This document shows positions 27,432 through 35,739 of a stretch of 53,020 bases of DNA, piece by piece. Under the pieces are notes generated by a model. The model was not told the origin of the DNA and did no database searches. It saw only the letters and a list, made by a program, of their open reading frames with translations. The translations under genes were made by a program, and so were the position numbers. Source of the DNA: Clostridiaceae bacterium (GTDB taxonomy: Bacteria; Bacillota; Clostridia; Oscillospirales; Acutalibacteraceae); assembly GCA_016282855.1 (NCBI GenBank), contig JAEELT010000081.1, forward strand, positions 1-53,020, read 5' to 3'. Within the stretch, counting starts at the first letter, position 1; the number at the start of each line of letters is the position of its first letter.

Positions 27432-28274
27432 TTATGCTTTACACTGATTTTCAAAGTCGGCAACAAGCGCATCCTGAATTGTTTTGAGCATTTCGGGAGC
27501 TTTTCCGCCGACCGGCTTTCCGTCAACGGTTTTTACGGGAATGCAGAAAGAACCGGTTGAATGAACAATAACTTCATCTGCGTTCATCAGCTCGTCAAGC
27601 GTATAATCTCTCTCCTGAGTTTCAAAACCGAGATCCTTCGCAAATCTGAGCAGTCTGATGCGGGCGGTACCGGGAAGAATTTTATCATCAAGCGGATGAG
27701 TGATGACTTTTCCGTCTTTGAATATAGATACATTTGAGTGCGCGCATTCGGTGACAATATCACCTCTGTGGAATATAGCTTCCTGACAGCCTGCTCTTTT
27801 TGCGGCTGTTGCGCCAAGGCACGAAGGAATAAGGTTAAGTGTTTTGCAGTTGCAGTATAAGAATCTCTTATCTTCAAATGTTATAACATCAATGGGCTTA
27901 TATGTATCCTGTGTTTTGCAGGGAGTAAGAGTAATCCAGAGATTGCCCTTCATATTTTCATCAAATACATGCTCTCTGAGCCCGCTTCCTCTGGTAACCT
28001 GCATATATACAAACTGATCGGGGTCATCCACCTTAAGAACAAGATCCTTAAGGAGAGCTTCAAGCTCGCTGCGCTCAACAGGAATATTTATCTCAAGAAT
28101 TTTTGCGCTGTTATAAAACCTGTTAAGGTGGGCATCGATATCAAAGATTTTATGGTTATGAGCGTAAGTGGCATCATAAATGCCGTCTCCGAACCAGCAA
28201 ACTCTGTCAAGCATCGGAATACTCATCTTTTCAATTTCGTCGTATTTTCCGTTGTAGTAACCTAAATTCTGCAT
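27432..28274 (-). CDS. dat: D-amino acid aminotransferase (class IV PLP)
   Basis: A 280-aa fold-type IV aminotransferase. The PLP lysine is K144 in YCNCKTLNLIP. HRGDIVTECAHSNVSIFKDG and ITHPLDDKILPGTARIRLLRFA are close to bacterial D-alanine transaminase rather than branched-chain or lyase relatives. The expected reaction is D-alanine plus 2-oxoglutarate to pyruvate plus D-glutamate. First gene of the minus operon, behind a good promoter. An L-branched-chain specificity is less likely given Alr and D-glutamate-cyclase homologues in the operon. Confidence 0.87.
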   Translation of the reverse strand: MQNLGYYNGKYDEIEKMSIPMLDRVCWFGDGIYDATYAHNHKIFDIDAHLNRFYNSAKILEINIPVERSELEALLKDLVLKVDDPDQFVYMQVTRGSGLREHVFDENMKGNLWITLTPCKTQDTYKPIDVITFEDKRFLYCNCKTLNLIPSCLGATAAKRAGCQEAIFHRGDIVTECAHSNVSIFKDGKVITHPLDDKILPGTARIRLLRFAKDLGFETQERDYTLDELMNADEVIVHSTGSFCIPVKTVDGKPVGGKAPEMLKTIQDALVADFENQCKA

Positions 28275-28333
28275 ATCGATTTACCTTCTTTTAGAAAATT
28301 TCGGGCAAATTCAATTATTGCTCGTTACAAAAA

Positions 28334-28362
28334 ATTCTAATACAAATTTCAGCGTATGTAAA
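28334..28362 (-). promoter_or_regulatory. Promoter of the dat-pxp-alr operon
   Basis: On the minus strand, TTTACA (28362-28357), 17-bp spacer, TAGAAT (28339-28334); start expected near 28327, leader about 53 nt. The rhamnosidase promoter lies about 45 bp away on the other strand. Confidence 0.65.
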
Positions 28363-28406
28363 GTAGTAATATGTATTTTTTTCAATAAAATTATCATAAA
28401 TTTGTG

Positions 28407-28435
28407 TTGTAATATGAAGACAAATTAACTATAAT
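28407..28435 (+). promoter_or_regulatory. Promoter of the GH78 rhamnosidase
   Basis: TTGTAA (28407-28412), 17-bp spacer, TATAAT (28430-28435) on plus; start near 28442, giving a leader of about 27 nt with CGGAGGT before the ATG. Confidence 0.65.
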
Positions 28436-28468
28436 GAAACTAATATAATTTTTATCGGAGGTCATAAT

Positions 28469-30823
28469 ATGAAGTTTCCGTGCAGGTTTTATCGGGCACA
28501 GTCAGATTATAACTCTTATGAAAAACATGTTAACGCTCCCCTTATCAGAAAAGAAATAGAGATTGAGAGCTTTATTAACGCTGCAGTTCTTATTTCGGGT
28601 CTCGGTTTTTACAGATTGTTTATCAACGGCAACGAAATAAAAAAAGGCTTGCTGGCGCCTTACATTTCAAACCCCGATGATTATGTTTATTTTGATTTAT
28701 TTAATGTAACCAAATACCTTAACAAAGGTAAAAACGCAATTTGCATTATTCTCGGAAACGGTATGCAGAATGCTCCCGGTGGAAGAGTGTGGGACTTTGA
28801 TACAGCGCGATTCAGAGGAACTCCCAGATTTGCTTTTTCATTAGCGGTTGAAAAAAGCGGTGAAGAGACCGAAATAATCGAAGCGGACGAATCATTCAAA
28901 TGGACTGCCTCTCCGATAGTATTTGATGATATAAGAAGCGGATGCTTCTATGACGCCAATCTCGAAATCGACGGCTGCTATCTGCCCGGTTTTGATGATT
29001 CTTCCTGGAATAATGTCTCTGCAACGGAATCCCCCCGCGGAAAATACAGAATCTGCGAAGCCGATCCTGTAGTTATAACAGAAGAATTAAAAGCAGTTAA
29101 CATACGCGAAGGTGTTCTAAGTGAAGATTTCGGAAACCGAGACAATATGAAGCTTGACACTCAGTTCAAGTTTAACTGCAGAGGAAAAAAAGGATATATA
29201 TTTGATTTCGGAGTTAATTCGGCAGGTATTTTCCGGCTGACGGTTGACGGCATAAAAAACCGGCAGATATTCATTCAGCTGTGTGAATTTGAAAACACGA
29301 GAGGCGAACCGTCGTATATAACTACAGGCTCGTTTTATCCTGATGGTTACGGACAGACGGCATTATACATCTGCAAAGGAGAAAAAGAAGAGGTTTTTGA
29401 GCCCTCATTCACTTATTTCGGTTACAGATACGCATTTGTTTACGGTCTTGAAAAAGATCAGGTTAACGAAAACACTCTTGTAATGCTGAAAGCGAGCTCG
29501 GAACTTAAAGAAAGAGCGTCATTTAAGTGCAGCGACCCCGTAATGAATGAGCTCGGAAAAATGAGCAGGACAAGCGACCTGGCAAACTTTTATTATTTCC
29601 CAACCGATTGTCCGCACAGAGAGAAAAACGGCTGGACAGGCGATGCGGCAGTTTCCTGCGAAAGACTGCTGCTCACACTTACGCCGGAAAAAAGCTACCG
29701 TGAATGGCTGAGAAATATATGCGCTTCACAGCGCGAAGACGGCTCTCTGCCCGGGATTGTACCTACCGGAGGCTGGGGCTTCGAATGGGGTAACGGTCCC
29801 GCTTGGGACAATGTTCTCACCGAGCTTTGCTGGCAGATTTACAGACTCAGAGGAGACCTCGAGCCGGCGCGTGAGTGCAGTGAATCAATGCTGAGATATC
29901 TTTCCTATCTTTCCGCAAAAAGACGTGACGACGGCCTTATTGCAATCGGTCTGGGCGACTGGCTGCAGCCCGGAAAGGGAGCCGGAAGCCCGACCGCTCC
30001 ACTTTATCTTACGGACAGCGTAATATCAATGTATATCAGCAGAAAATCCGCAGATTTATTCAAGGCTCTCGGTATGGAAATTCAATATAAGTTTGCCGAA
30101 AGTCTTTCCCGCTCATTCAGGCAGGCAATCAGAGATAATCTGATTGATTTCAGCACAATGACAGTCAAATCAAGATGCCAGACAGCTCAGGCAATCTGCA
30201 TTTATTACGGAGTATTTGAGAAAGGAGAAGTGCTTCAGGCAGCGAAAGTTTTATCAGAGATTTGCCGCGAGAATAAAGAATTCATAAACTGCGGTATGAT
30301 TGGTCTGAGAACGATTTTTCATGTTCTTTCCGATGCGGGCGAGGGCGAGCTCGCATATAAAATGATTACCAGACCCGAATATCCTTCATACGGTCACTTT
30401 GTTGCCCGCGGCTTTACTTCATTGCCTGAGGACTTTCTTGATGATGACAGAGCCGATACACCTAATTCACTTAACCATCATTTCTTCGGCGATATAATCA
30501 GCTGGTTTATCCAAAGAGTTGCAGGTATAAGAGTAAATCCGCGTAATACAAGCTGCAAAGACTTTGATATCTGCCCCGATTTTATCGAGTCGCTTAACTT
30601 TGCAGAGGCTTACTATGACGCCCCTTGCGGACGCGTTGCTGTTAAATGGAAAAAGCAGAGCGGCAGAGCTGATATTATTATTGAATGCCCCGACAACGCT
30701 ACAGGATTTATCAGAATGCCCTCGGGTTGGTCATTTTCAGATGATAACACCGAATCTTCTCTGCACGGATCAGACATCGCAGTATTGAAGGCGGGTAAGT
30801 ACTTTGCTGATAAAGTAAGATAA
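28469..30823 (+). CDS. Alpha-L-rhamnosidase, GH78
   Basis: A 784-aa glycoside hydrolase removing terminal alpha-L-rhamnose from plant or bacterial glycans. It carries N-terminal beta-sandwich domains (GFYRLFINGNEI; NGMQNAPGGRVWDF), a rhamnosidase concanavalin-like domain around 240-330, and an (alpha/alpha)6 catalytic barrel with the diagnostic PTDCPHREKNGWTGDA near 380. A C-terminal beta domain follows. There is no signal peptide, so it probably acts on imported oligosaccharides in the cytoplasm. No transporter or rhamnose catabolic genes are adjacent. CGGAGGT lies 7 nt before ATG 28469. Confidence 0.93.
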   Translation: MKFPCRFYRAQSDYNSYEKHVNAPLIRKEIEIESFINAAVLISGLGFYRLFINGNEIKKGLLAPYISNPDDYVYFDLFNVTKYLNKGKNAICIILGNGMQNAPGGRVWDFDTARFRGTPRFAFSLAVEKSGEETEIIEADESFKWTASPIVFDDIRSGCFYDANLEIDGCYLPGFDDSSWNNVSATESPRGKYRICEADPVVITEELKAVNIREGVLSEDFGNRDNMKLDTQFKFNCRGKKGYIFDFGVNSAGIFRLTVDGIKNRQIFIQLCEFENTRGEPSYITTGSFYPDGYGQTALYICKGEKEEVFEPSFTYFGYRYAFVYGLEKDQVNENTLVMLKASSELKERASFKCSDPVMNELGKMSRTSDLANFYYFPTDCPHREKNGWTGDAAVSCERLLLTLTPEKSYREWLRNICASQREDGSLPGIVPTGGWGFEWGNGPAWDNVLTELCWQIYRLRGDLEPARECSESMLRYLSYLSAKRRDDGLIAIGLGDWLQPGKGAGSPTAPLYLTDSVISMYISRKSADLFKALGMEIQYKFAESLSRSFRQAIRDNLIDFSTMTVKSRCQTAQAICIYYGVFEKGEVLQAAKVLSEICRENKEFINCGMIGLRTIFHVLSDAGEGELAYKMITRPEYPSYGHFVARGFTSLPEDFLDDDRADTPNSLNHHFFGDIISWFIQRVAGIRVNPRNTSCKDFDICPDFIESLNFAEAYYDAPCGRVAVKWKKQSGRADIIIECPDNATGFIRMPSGWSFSDDNTESSLHGSDIAVLKAGKYFADKVR

Positions 30824-30872
30824 ACAAGTAATCAGCGCAGGTTTTAATCAGATAATAGCTTACATAATAATC

Positions 30873-30912
30873 AATCACCCCGGAACATCCTGTACCGGGG
30901 TGATTCTTAATA
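30873..30912. terminator. Terminator between rhamnosidase and ferredoxin genes (convergent)
   Basis: AATCACCCCGG (30873-30883) and CCGGGGTGATT (30895-30905) form a perfect 11-bp stem with an 11-nt loop, followed by CTTAATAAT. It lies between convergent genes and likely serves both; the plus-side T tract is weak. Confidence 0.8.
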
Positions 30913-30920
30913 ATATAGTA

Positions 30921-31298
30921 TCAGTATTGAACTTCGATTGCGTCAAACTTACATTTTGAAGCGCAGACGCCGCACTGAAAACATTTTTCCTGGTCGATAA
31001 TAAACGGTTCTTTTATTTTACCTTCCGGAGCGCCCGCCTTGCAGACTCTGCTGCACATGGAACACCCTTTGCATTTATCCGCTATTACAGTAACCTTTTT
31101 AATCTGTCTGTATTCTTCGGGTGCACTAATTGCGCTGACAGGGCATACATGAGAGCACTGTGAGCATTCAACGCACTTTGTATCGTCGATAATATAAAGA
31201 GAAGAATCGTCATTTGCAGCACTGATTGCTCCGAAAAGACAGGTGAAAGCACATGCACCGCAGCCGACACAGATATTTTCATCAATTCTGAAAGCCAT
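30921..31298 (-). CDS. Four-cluster [4Fe-4S] ferredoxin, AOR/WOR electron-transfer subunit
   Basis: A 125-aa polyferredoxin with four CxxCxxCxxxC motifs: the first at C10/C13/C16/C20, then CVECSQCSHVC, CKGCSMCSRVC and CFQCGVCASKC. Four cubane clusters are expected. It is the last gene of the operon after the tungsten oxidoreductase and moaD. The large subunit of the gut-bacterial WOR-type enzymes is described with such a small Fe-S partner (WorS), so this is probably its electron carrier or subunit. ATG 31298 is chosen because AGGAGGT sits 6 nt upstream. Confidence 0.9.
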   Translation of the reverse strand: MAFRIDENICVGCGACAFTCLFGAISAANDDSSLYIIDDTKCVECSQCSHVCPVSAISAPEEYRQIKKVTVIADKCKGCSMCSRVCKAGAPEGKIKEPFIIDQEKCFQCGVCASKCKFDAIEVQY

Positions 31299-31300
31299 AA

Positions 31301-31552
31301 TCAACCTCCTGAAGCGGGCGAGAGAATCCAAACCTCGTCTCCGGAATTAAGTTTTTGCTTTTTCTTTTTGCAGTTTGTTCCGTTTATAAATACGGAAGCA
31401 TCGGTAAATGAAATGCTGCTTTTGCGCTCCCCTACTGCAATTTTATTAAGTTCTTCAAGCAAATCAGAGAGCTTTTCCGCATCAATTTCAATATCGGAAA
31501 TATGAGTGTCAACTCTGTAAACTCCGAACAGTTTAACATTGACTTTAGCCAT
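31301..31552 (-). CDS. moaD: MoaD/ThiS-family sulfur carrier protein
   Basis: An 83-aa ubiquitin-fold sulfur carrier ending in the required Gly-Gly (SPASGG). The terminal glycine is adenylated by a MoeB/ThiF enzyme and then carries a thiocarboxylate used to make the dithiolene of molybdopterin. The E1-like partner is two genes upstream in the same operon. The two Gly codons (GGA GGT) also form the Shine-Dalgarno of the ferredoxin gene. No MoaE partner is in the window. Confidence 0.9.
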   Translation of the reverse strand: MAKVNVKLFGVYRVDTHISDIEIDAEKLSDLLEELNKIAVGERKSSISFTDASVFINGTNCKKKKQKLNSGDEVWILSPASGG

Positions 31553-31554
31553 AA

Positions 31555-33501
31555 TCAATCCTCCCCGTCTTTCTTGTAAGCGGCAGCAACAGCTTTATCA
31601 TAAACAGCTTTATCAATCTTTATACCGAGAGTTTTAAGACGGTGCCAGGTGGGAATGCCGTCTTTCCAGCCTCTGGCCCGGTAGAAGACTTTTTTCATCT
31701 GTTCAAGAGGAACCTTGGTTTTGGGATTATTTGGATCCTGAAGCTCTTCAGTCAGGCGTTTGGGCAGCTTATCGGCACCGGCTTTCTGGCCGAGAATGAC
31801 ATTTGACATTCTCTCGGCATTCCATCCGTAAGCGCCCCAGGTGAGGAATTTTGCCATATTTGATTTCATACCTGTTGCGAGCTTAACCGCAATTGCGTGC
31901 GGAAGAAGCGGGATATTGATTTGAGGCACTTTGGTAAAATGACTCAAAAGATTAACAACGGGACCGACATAAGGAAAGGCCGCGAGAATTATTTTGGTTA
32001 AAACAAGATTAGGCTTTGCAATAAGGAAACCCGGAAGAACAGCATAGCTTGTAAACATGCAACTGCCCGCGCCCGATATTGATTCCATAAGATTCTGGAA
32101 CATAATTCCGATGGCAGCTTTGCCGTGAGGAGTAAGAGAATTGACATCGAGACCGAGGCCTTCAACAACAACCATATATCCTGCGTTGAGGTGGCATCCG
32201 CCCCTGTTTGCAGTTGCATAGCCGAGTCCCTGACCGACGGCGTGACGAGGCTCATAAGCTGCAAGTTCCATACCTTTAGCGTTAATGGCGAATTCCTTGC
32301 CGCCGAACTTGTCGCTCATTCGTTTGGAACCTTCGGCAATTTCATTGCCATCTCCCCTGCGGTATGCTATATCTTCAAACATCTGAGAAATATTATCGGT
32401 TTCACCGAAATGAACTCCGAAATCGTGTATTCCTTTTTCGGCAAGCTCCATTGCAAAGGCTATCGAACCGGCGCAGGAAATAGCGTCCATTCCCAGCTCA
32501 TCAAGCTCATAATTCCATTTAAGAATTTTTTCAATATCATCATTTAAAATATTCGGCCCGAAAAGACCGAGAGTTTCAAGCTCGGGACCTTTTACAATCT
32601 TATCATTTACAACAACTTTTCTCGCGCATCTGATTACGCAGCCCGTGCAGGCTCCGTTTGAAACAAGGTGTTTTTCTGCAAGCTCTTCGCCTGAAACTTT
32701 CTCAAACCCGTCAAATCTGCCTGCGGAGAAGTTCTTGGTAGCGAGAATGGAATGCGCCTGCATAGGAGCAATAAGCCCTGCGCTTCCGAGCTTTGGCAGC
32801 TGCCTGCCGGTGAGTGGATGAGTTTTGAGAAGCTTTGTCCATTTAATGTTGAAATCCCTTAGTTTCTCTTCATCGGCAATCTTTGGGAGCATTGTTCCCA
32901 CGGCTGTAACTGCTTTCAGCTTTTTGTCGCCGAATACGGCACCGACACCACCTCTTCCGGCGGTCCTTTCATTGCTGAAGACGCAGGCATACCTTACTTT
33001 GTTTTCGCCTGCAGGGCCGATAACAAGCCTGCCCGGATAATCGAGCAGCTTTTCCTGAGTTTCACCTGTTGTGAGACCCCAAAGCTCCTCTGCGCTCTCA
33101 AACTCTGCTTTATTTCTTGAAATGTGAACTGTGACAGGCTTTTCGCTTTTGCCGGTAAAGATAACCGCATCATAGCCGGCTCTTTTGAGAGAAAGACCGA
33201 AATCGCCTCCGCAGTTTGAGGAGGTAATGATATTCGTGAGCGGAGAAACAGTGGAAATATTGAATCTTGAAGTGTTCGGACAGCCGCATCCGGTGAGCGG
33301 ACCGGTAGTAACAACAAGCCAGTTATCTTCGTCAAATGCCTTCATTTCGGGAGTAATGTGATGCAGAAGAATATCAGCCGCCATTATTTTACCGCCGAGA
33401 GTACGTTCCCTGTCCTTATCGGTCCAGGGGAACTCGCTGAATGACTGTTTTGTAAGATCTACAAAAAGAACTTTTCCCATATAACCGCAGTATTCAGTCA
33501 A
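31555..33501 (-). CDS. aor: Tungsten-dependent aldehyde:ferredoxin oxidoreductase (AOR family)
   Basis: A 648-aa AOR-family enzyme with two tungstopterins and a [4Fe-4S] cluster that oxidises aldehydes to acids and reduces ferredoxin. The cluster ligands are C285, C288, C292 (CTGCVIRC) and distal C481, matching the C-X2-C-X3-C...C pattern of the family. Pterin motifs include LGGKIMAADIL, ERTAGRGGVGAVFGDKKLKA, LDELGMDAISCAG and ANRGGCHLNAGY. Family length is about 600-650. TTG 33501 is the start (AGAGGTG 8 nt upstream) and overlaps the thiF stop. Context (tup transporter, cofactor genes) supports tungsten over molybdenum. Aldehyde substrate unknown. Confidence 0.93.
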   Translation of the reverse strand: MTEYCGYMGKVLFVDLTKQSFSEFPWTDKDRERTLGGKIMAADILLHHITPEMKAFDEDNWLVVTTGPLTGCGCPNTSRFNISTVSPLTNIITSSNCGGDFGLSLKRAGYDAVIFTGKSEKPVTVHISRNKAEFESAEELWGLTTGETQEKLLDYPGRLVIGPAGENKVRYACVFSNERTAGRGGVGAVFGDKKLKAVTAVGTMLPKIADEEKLRDFNIKWTKLLKTHPLTGRQLPKLGSAGLIAPMQAHSILATKNFSAGRFDGFEKVSGEELAEKHLVSNGACTGCVIRCARKVVVNDKIVKGPELETLGLFGPNILNDDIEKILKWNYELDELGMDAISCAGSIAFAMELAEKGIHDFGVHFGETDNISQMFEDIAYRRGDGNEIAEGSKRMSDKFGGKEFAINAKGMELAAYEPRHAVGQGLGYATANRGGCHLNAGYMVVVEGLGLDVNSLTPHGKAAIGIMFQNLMESISGAGSCMFTSYAVLPGFLIAKPNLVLTKIILAAFPYVGPVVNLLSHFTKVPQINIPLLPHAIAVKLATGMKSNMAKFLTWGAYGWNAERMSNVILGQKAGADKLPKRLTEELQDPNNPKTKVPLEQMKKVFYRARGWKDGIPTWHRLKTLGIKIDKAVYDKAVAAAYKKDGED

Positions 33502-34141
33502 TTAAATCACCTCTTATATTTAAATTGTGAATTTCGTTGTTATCATAAATATACAGTTTTCCTGCATTATGATTATTGCCGAGAAAATAATCAATCGCAA
33601 GCTGAGCCTCAAGAGCACCGATAATAGCAACGGTTGTGCTCGGAGATTTATTTTTGATTCCGGTTTCATTAAGGCAACCGGCCGCCTCTAAATCGGGCGT
33701 AATTCCGGGTAAATAAAGATATGCGTTGCCGAAAAAGCCGTTTATACTTCCGTTTATACATGGTACAGAATTCTTATTTGAGAATTCATTGACCTGAGAT
33801 CTCGCCCGGATATTGTCAACCGCTGCTATAATAATATCATAATCTCTTATCGGTGCATCCTCAAATCTGCCGGAATAATACTTTATGTCTGATTCAGGCG
33901 AATAGGCGCTCAGTCTTTCGGCAAGAAGGCGGGCTTTTTCTTTGCCTGTATCATTTTCAGTATAAAAAAACTGCCTGTTCAGATTGCGTTTTTCGACAGT
34001 ATCGTAATCAATCAGAAGCAATCTGCCTATGCCTGCGCCCGCAAGATGAACGGCGGCGTTTGTGCCCAGCCCTCCGCAGCCGACAATGACAGCGCTGTTT
34101 GCGGATATATCAAAGCCCTGTATTTCGGATTTCAGACTCAT
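33494..34141 (-). CDS. ThiF/MoeB/HesA-family adenylyltransferase
   Basis: A 215-aa E1-like enzyme with the Rossmann nucleotide site VIVGCGGLGTNAAVHLAGAG, the Arg finger region KRNLNRQFFYTENDTGKEKA and IIAAVDNIRARSQVNEF. It should adenylate the C-terminal glycine of the MoaD two genes downstream. It is shorter than E. coli MoeB (about 250), and the paired CxxC zinc ligands are not evident; a single Cys (AAGCLNETG) remains. It overlaps mogA by 4 nt (ATGA). Confidence 0.87.
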   Translation of the reverse strand: MSLKSEIQGFDISANSAVIVGCGGLGTNAAVHLAGAGIGRLLLIDYDTVEKRNLNRQFFYTENDTGKEKARLLAERLSAYSPESDIKYYSGRFEDAPIRDYDIIIAAVDNIRARSQVNEFSNKNSVPCINGSINGFFGNAYLYLPGITPDLEAAGCLNETGIKNKSPSTTVAIIGALEAQLAIDYFLGNNHNAGKLYIYDNNEIHNLNIRGDLID

Positions 34142-34632
34142 TTGCCGTAATTTCCTCCGCAGTTCAGTGTATTGCCGCTTATTGTTTCAACAGCGTGCTC
34201 AAGTATCGGGAGCACTACATCTATACTTTCCTTTACTGCTTTAGGGCTGCCGGGAAGATTGATAATCAGAGTATTACCTCTGATGCCGCTCACTGCTCTT
34301 GAAAGCATAGCTCTGTCTGTAATCTCAAGGCTTTTTGCTCTGACAGCTTCAGAAATTCCCGGCACTTCTTTATCGATAACGACTTTTGTAGCTTCCGGAG
34401 TTATGTCTTTGGGTGCAAAACCAGTTCCGCCTGTCGTAAAAATAACATCGACTTTGCGTCTGTCGGAAAGCTCCGTTATTGCGTCAATTATAAGTTCTTT
34501 CTCATCGGGAACAAGCAGATATTCGTTTTTTTCAGAGAGATCTTTCAGACATTCTGCAACAGCAGGTCCGCTTTTATCCTCGCACTCTCCCCTGAAGCAT
34601 CTGTCACTGACAGTTACAATACCAAATTTCAT
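34138..34632 (-). CDS. mog: Molybdopterin adenylyltransferase MogA/MoaB
   Basis: A 164-aa protein that adenylates molybdopterin before metal insertion by MoeA. It shows the family pattern MKFGIVTVSDRCFRGECEDKSGP, TTGGTGFAPKDITPEAT and IRGNTLIINLPGSPKAVKES. ATG 34632 is chosen by GGAG 9 nt upstream and by family alignment; a longer frame upstream has no site. First gene of the minus cofactor-AOR operon. Confidence 0.93.
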   Translation of the reverse strand: MKFGIVTVSDRCFRGECEDKSGPAVAECLKDLSEKNEYLLVPDEKELIIDAITELSDRRKVDVIFTTGGTGFAPKDITPEATKVVIDKEVPGISEAVRAKSLEITDRAMLSRAVSGIRGNTLIINLPGSPKAVKESIDVVLPILEHAVETISGNTLNCGGNYGK

Positions 34633-34651
34633 ATTTATCAACTCCAAATTA

Positions 34652-34680
34652 TTTATATCATATATTTTCAAATAAATCAA
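34652..34680 (-). promoter_or_regulatory. Promoter of the mog-thiF-aor-moaD-ferredoxin operon
   Basis: On the minus strand TTGATT (34680-34675), 17-bp spacer, TATAAA (34657-34652). Start near 34645 leaves a leader of only about 12 nt, so any cofactor riboswitch control is confined to the opposite, tup-side operon. Confidence 0.6.
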
Positions 34681-34726
34681 TAAAATACTTTATTTATTGA
34701 ATAAAACGTGATATTATTATACTGAT

Positions 34727-34838
34727 ATTATCCGAGCTTTCAAGGCTAAGTGGAAGCAAATCATACGCCTTGTCAGCCGAAGCCGAAATCCACAACGGCT
34801 TAAGGGTATCGCGGGAAACGGCGCTGCCTTCCGTGTTT
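34727..34838 (+). ncRNA. Probable Moco/Tuco (molybdenum/tungsten cofactor) riboswitch
   Basis: A GC-rich, strongly structured leader in otherwise AT-rich DNA directly before tupA. Pairings seen: CAAGGC (34741-34746) with GCCTTG (34767-34772); GTGGA (34750-34754) with TCCAC (34789-34793); AAGCCG (34780-34785) with CGGCTT (34796-34801); AAGG (34802-34805) with CCTT (34827-34830), which encloses a GAAA-type loop. Opening TCCGAGC and the GGGAAACGG segment resemble the Moco RNA motif as I remember it. That motif precedes molybdate/tungstate transport and cofactor genes, exactly the context here. There is no T tract between it and AAGGAG at 34841, so control would be at translation. Identity needs a covariance search. 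Confidence 0.7.
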
Positions 34839-34855
34839 GAAAAGGAGAATATATC

Positions 34856-35734
34856 ATGAAAAAAATAATTGCTCTTGTCCTGGCACTTGTTTTTGTTGCC
34901 GGTTTTACCGCTTGCGGAGCAAAAACAGAAGACGCTTCAGAGCAGGCATCATCAACCTCTTCAGCACAACCTGAAACCCTTGCTCCGGACAACCCTGTTA
35001 TACGACTTTCAACCACTACTTCAGTCAACGACTCGGGCCTTCTCCCCTATCTTCTTCCGGCTTTTGAAGCCGAGACAGGCTATAAGGTTGAAGTTCAGTC
35101 CGCAGGCACAGGCGCAGCTATTCAGAAGGCAATTGACGGAAACGCCGATGTAATTCTCGTTCACGCTAAGGCCTCCGAAGAGGAATTTATAAGCGACGGC
35201 TACGGCATCGAAAGACTTCCGTTTATGTATAATTATTTTGTTATTGCAGGTCCCAAAGACGATCCTGCCGGCATTAAAGGAAGCGCTGATGCTGCTCAGG
35301 CTTTTGATAAGATCGAAGAAACCGAAAGCAAATTTGTTTCCAGAGGCGATGAGAGCGGAACTCACAAGGCCGAGCTTAAAATCTGGGGCGACGATGTTCC
35401 CGACGCAGCTGAAGACAGCTGGTATATCAGCGCAGGTCAGGGAATGGGCGCCTGTCTTACAATGGCAAGCGAACAGCAGGCATACTGCCTGACTGATAAG
35501 GCAACCTTCCTTTCAATGCAGGATGAACTCAATTTAGATATAGTTCTTGCCGAAGGCGAGGACATGAAGAATACTTATTCACTCATAGCGGTCAATCCCG
35601 AAAAGATTGACGGCATCAACACCGAAGGCGCACAGGCATTTATCGATTGGATGCTCAGAGACGAAGCGAGCGCTCTTATCGCAGAATATGGCGAGAAAGA
35701 ATACGGCTCCGCTCTTTTCACTCTTCTTAAATAA
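34856..35734 (+). CDS. tupA: Tungstate ABC transporter, substrate-binding lipoprotein TupA
   Basis: A 292-aa lipoprotein (lipobox FTAC, C20) that binds tungstate with very high affinity outside the cell. The TupA signature STTTSVNDSGLLPYLLPAFE binds the oxyanion, followed by VILVHAKASEEEFI and FVSRGDESGTHKAELKIW. A Ser/Thr-rich linker follows the lipid anchor. AAGGAG precedes ATG 34856. It heads tupABC behind the candidate riboswitch, giving the locus its tungsten assignment. Confidence 0.94.
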   Translation: MKKIIALVLALVFVAGFTACGAKTEDASEQASSTSSAQPETLAPDNPVIRLSTTTSVNDSGLLPYLLPAFEAETGYKVEVQSAGTGAAIQKAIDGNADVILVHAKASEEEFISDGYGIERLPFMYNYFVIAGPKDDPAGIKGSADAAQAFDKIEETESKFVSRGDESGTHKAELKIWGDDVPDAAEDSWYISAGQGMGACLTMASEQQAYCLTDKATFLSMQDELNLDIVLAEGEDMKNTYSLIAVNPEKIDGINTEGAQAFIDWMLRDEASALIAEYGEKEYGSALFTLLK

Positions 35735-35739
35735 CTCAG

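Noticed and set aside
34172-34675. 167-codon plus-strand ORF opposite mog
   Set aside because: It is wholly antisense to a clear MogA/MoaB gene, rich in Ser/Ile/Pro as expected of a shadow frame, and has no ribosome-binding site.
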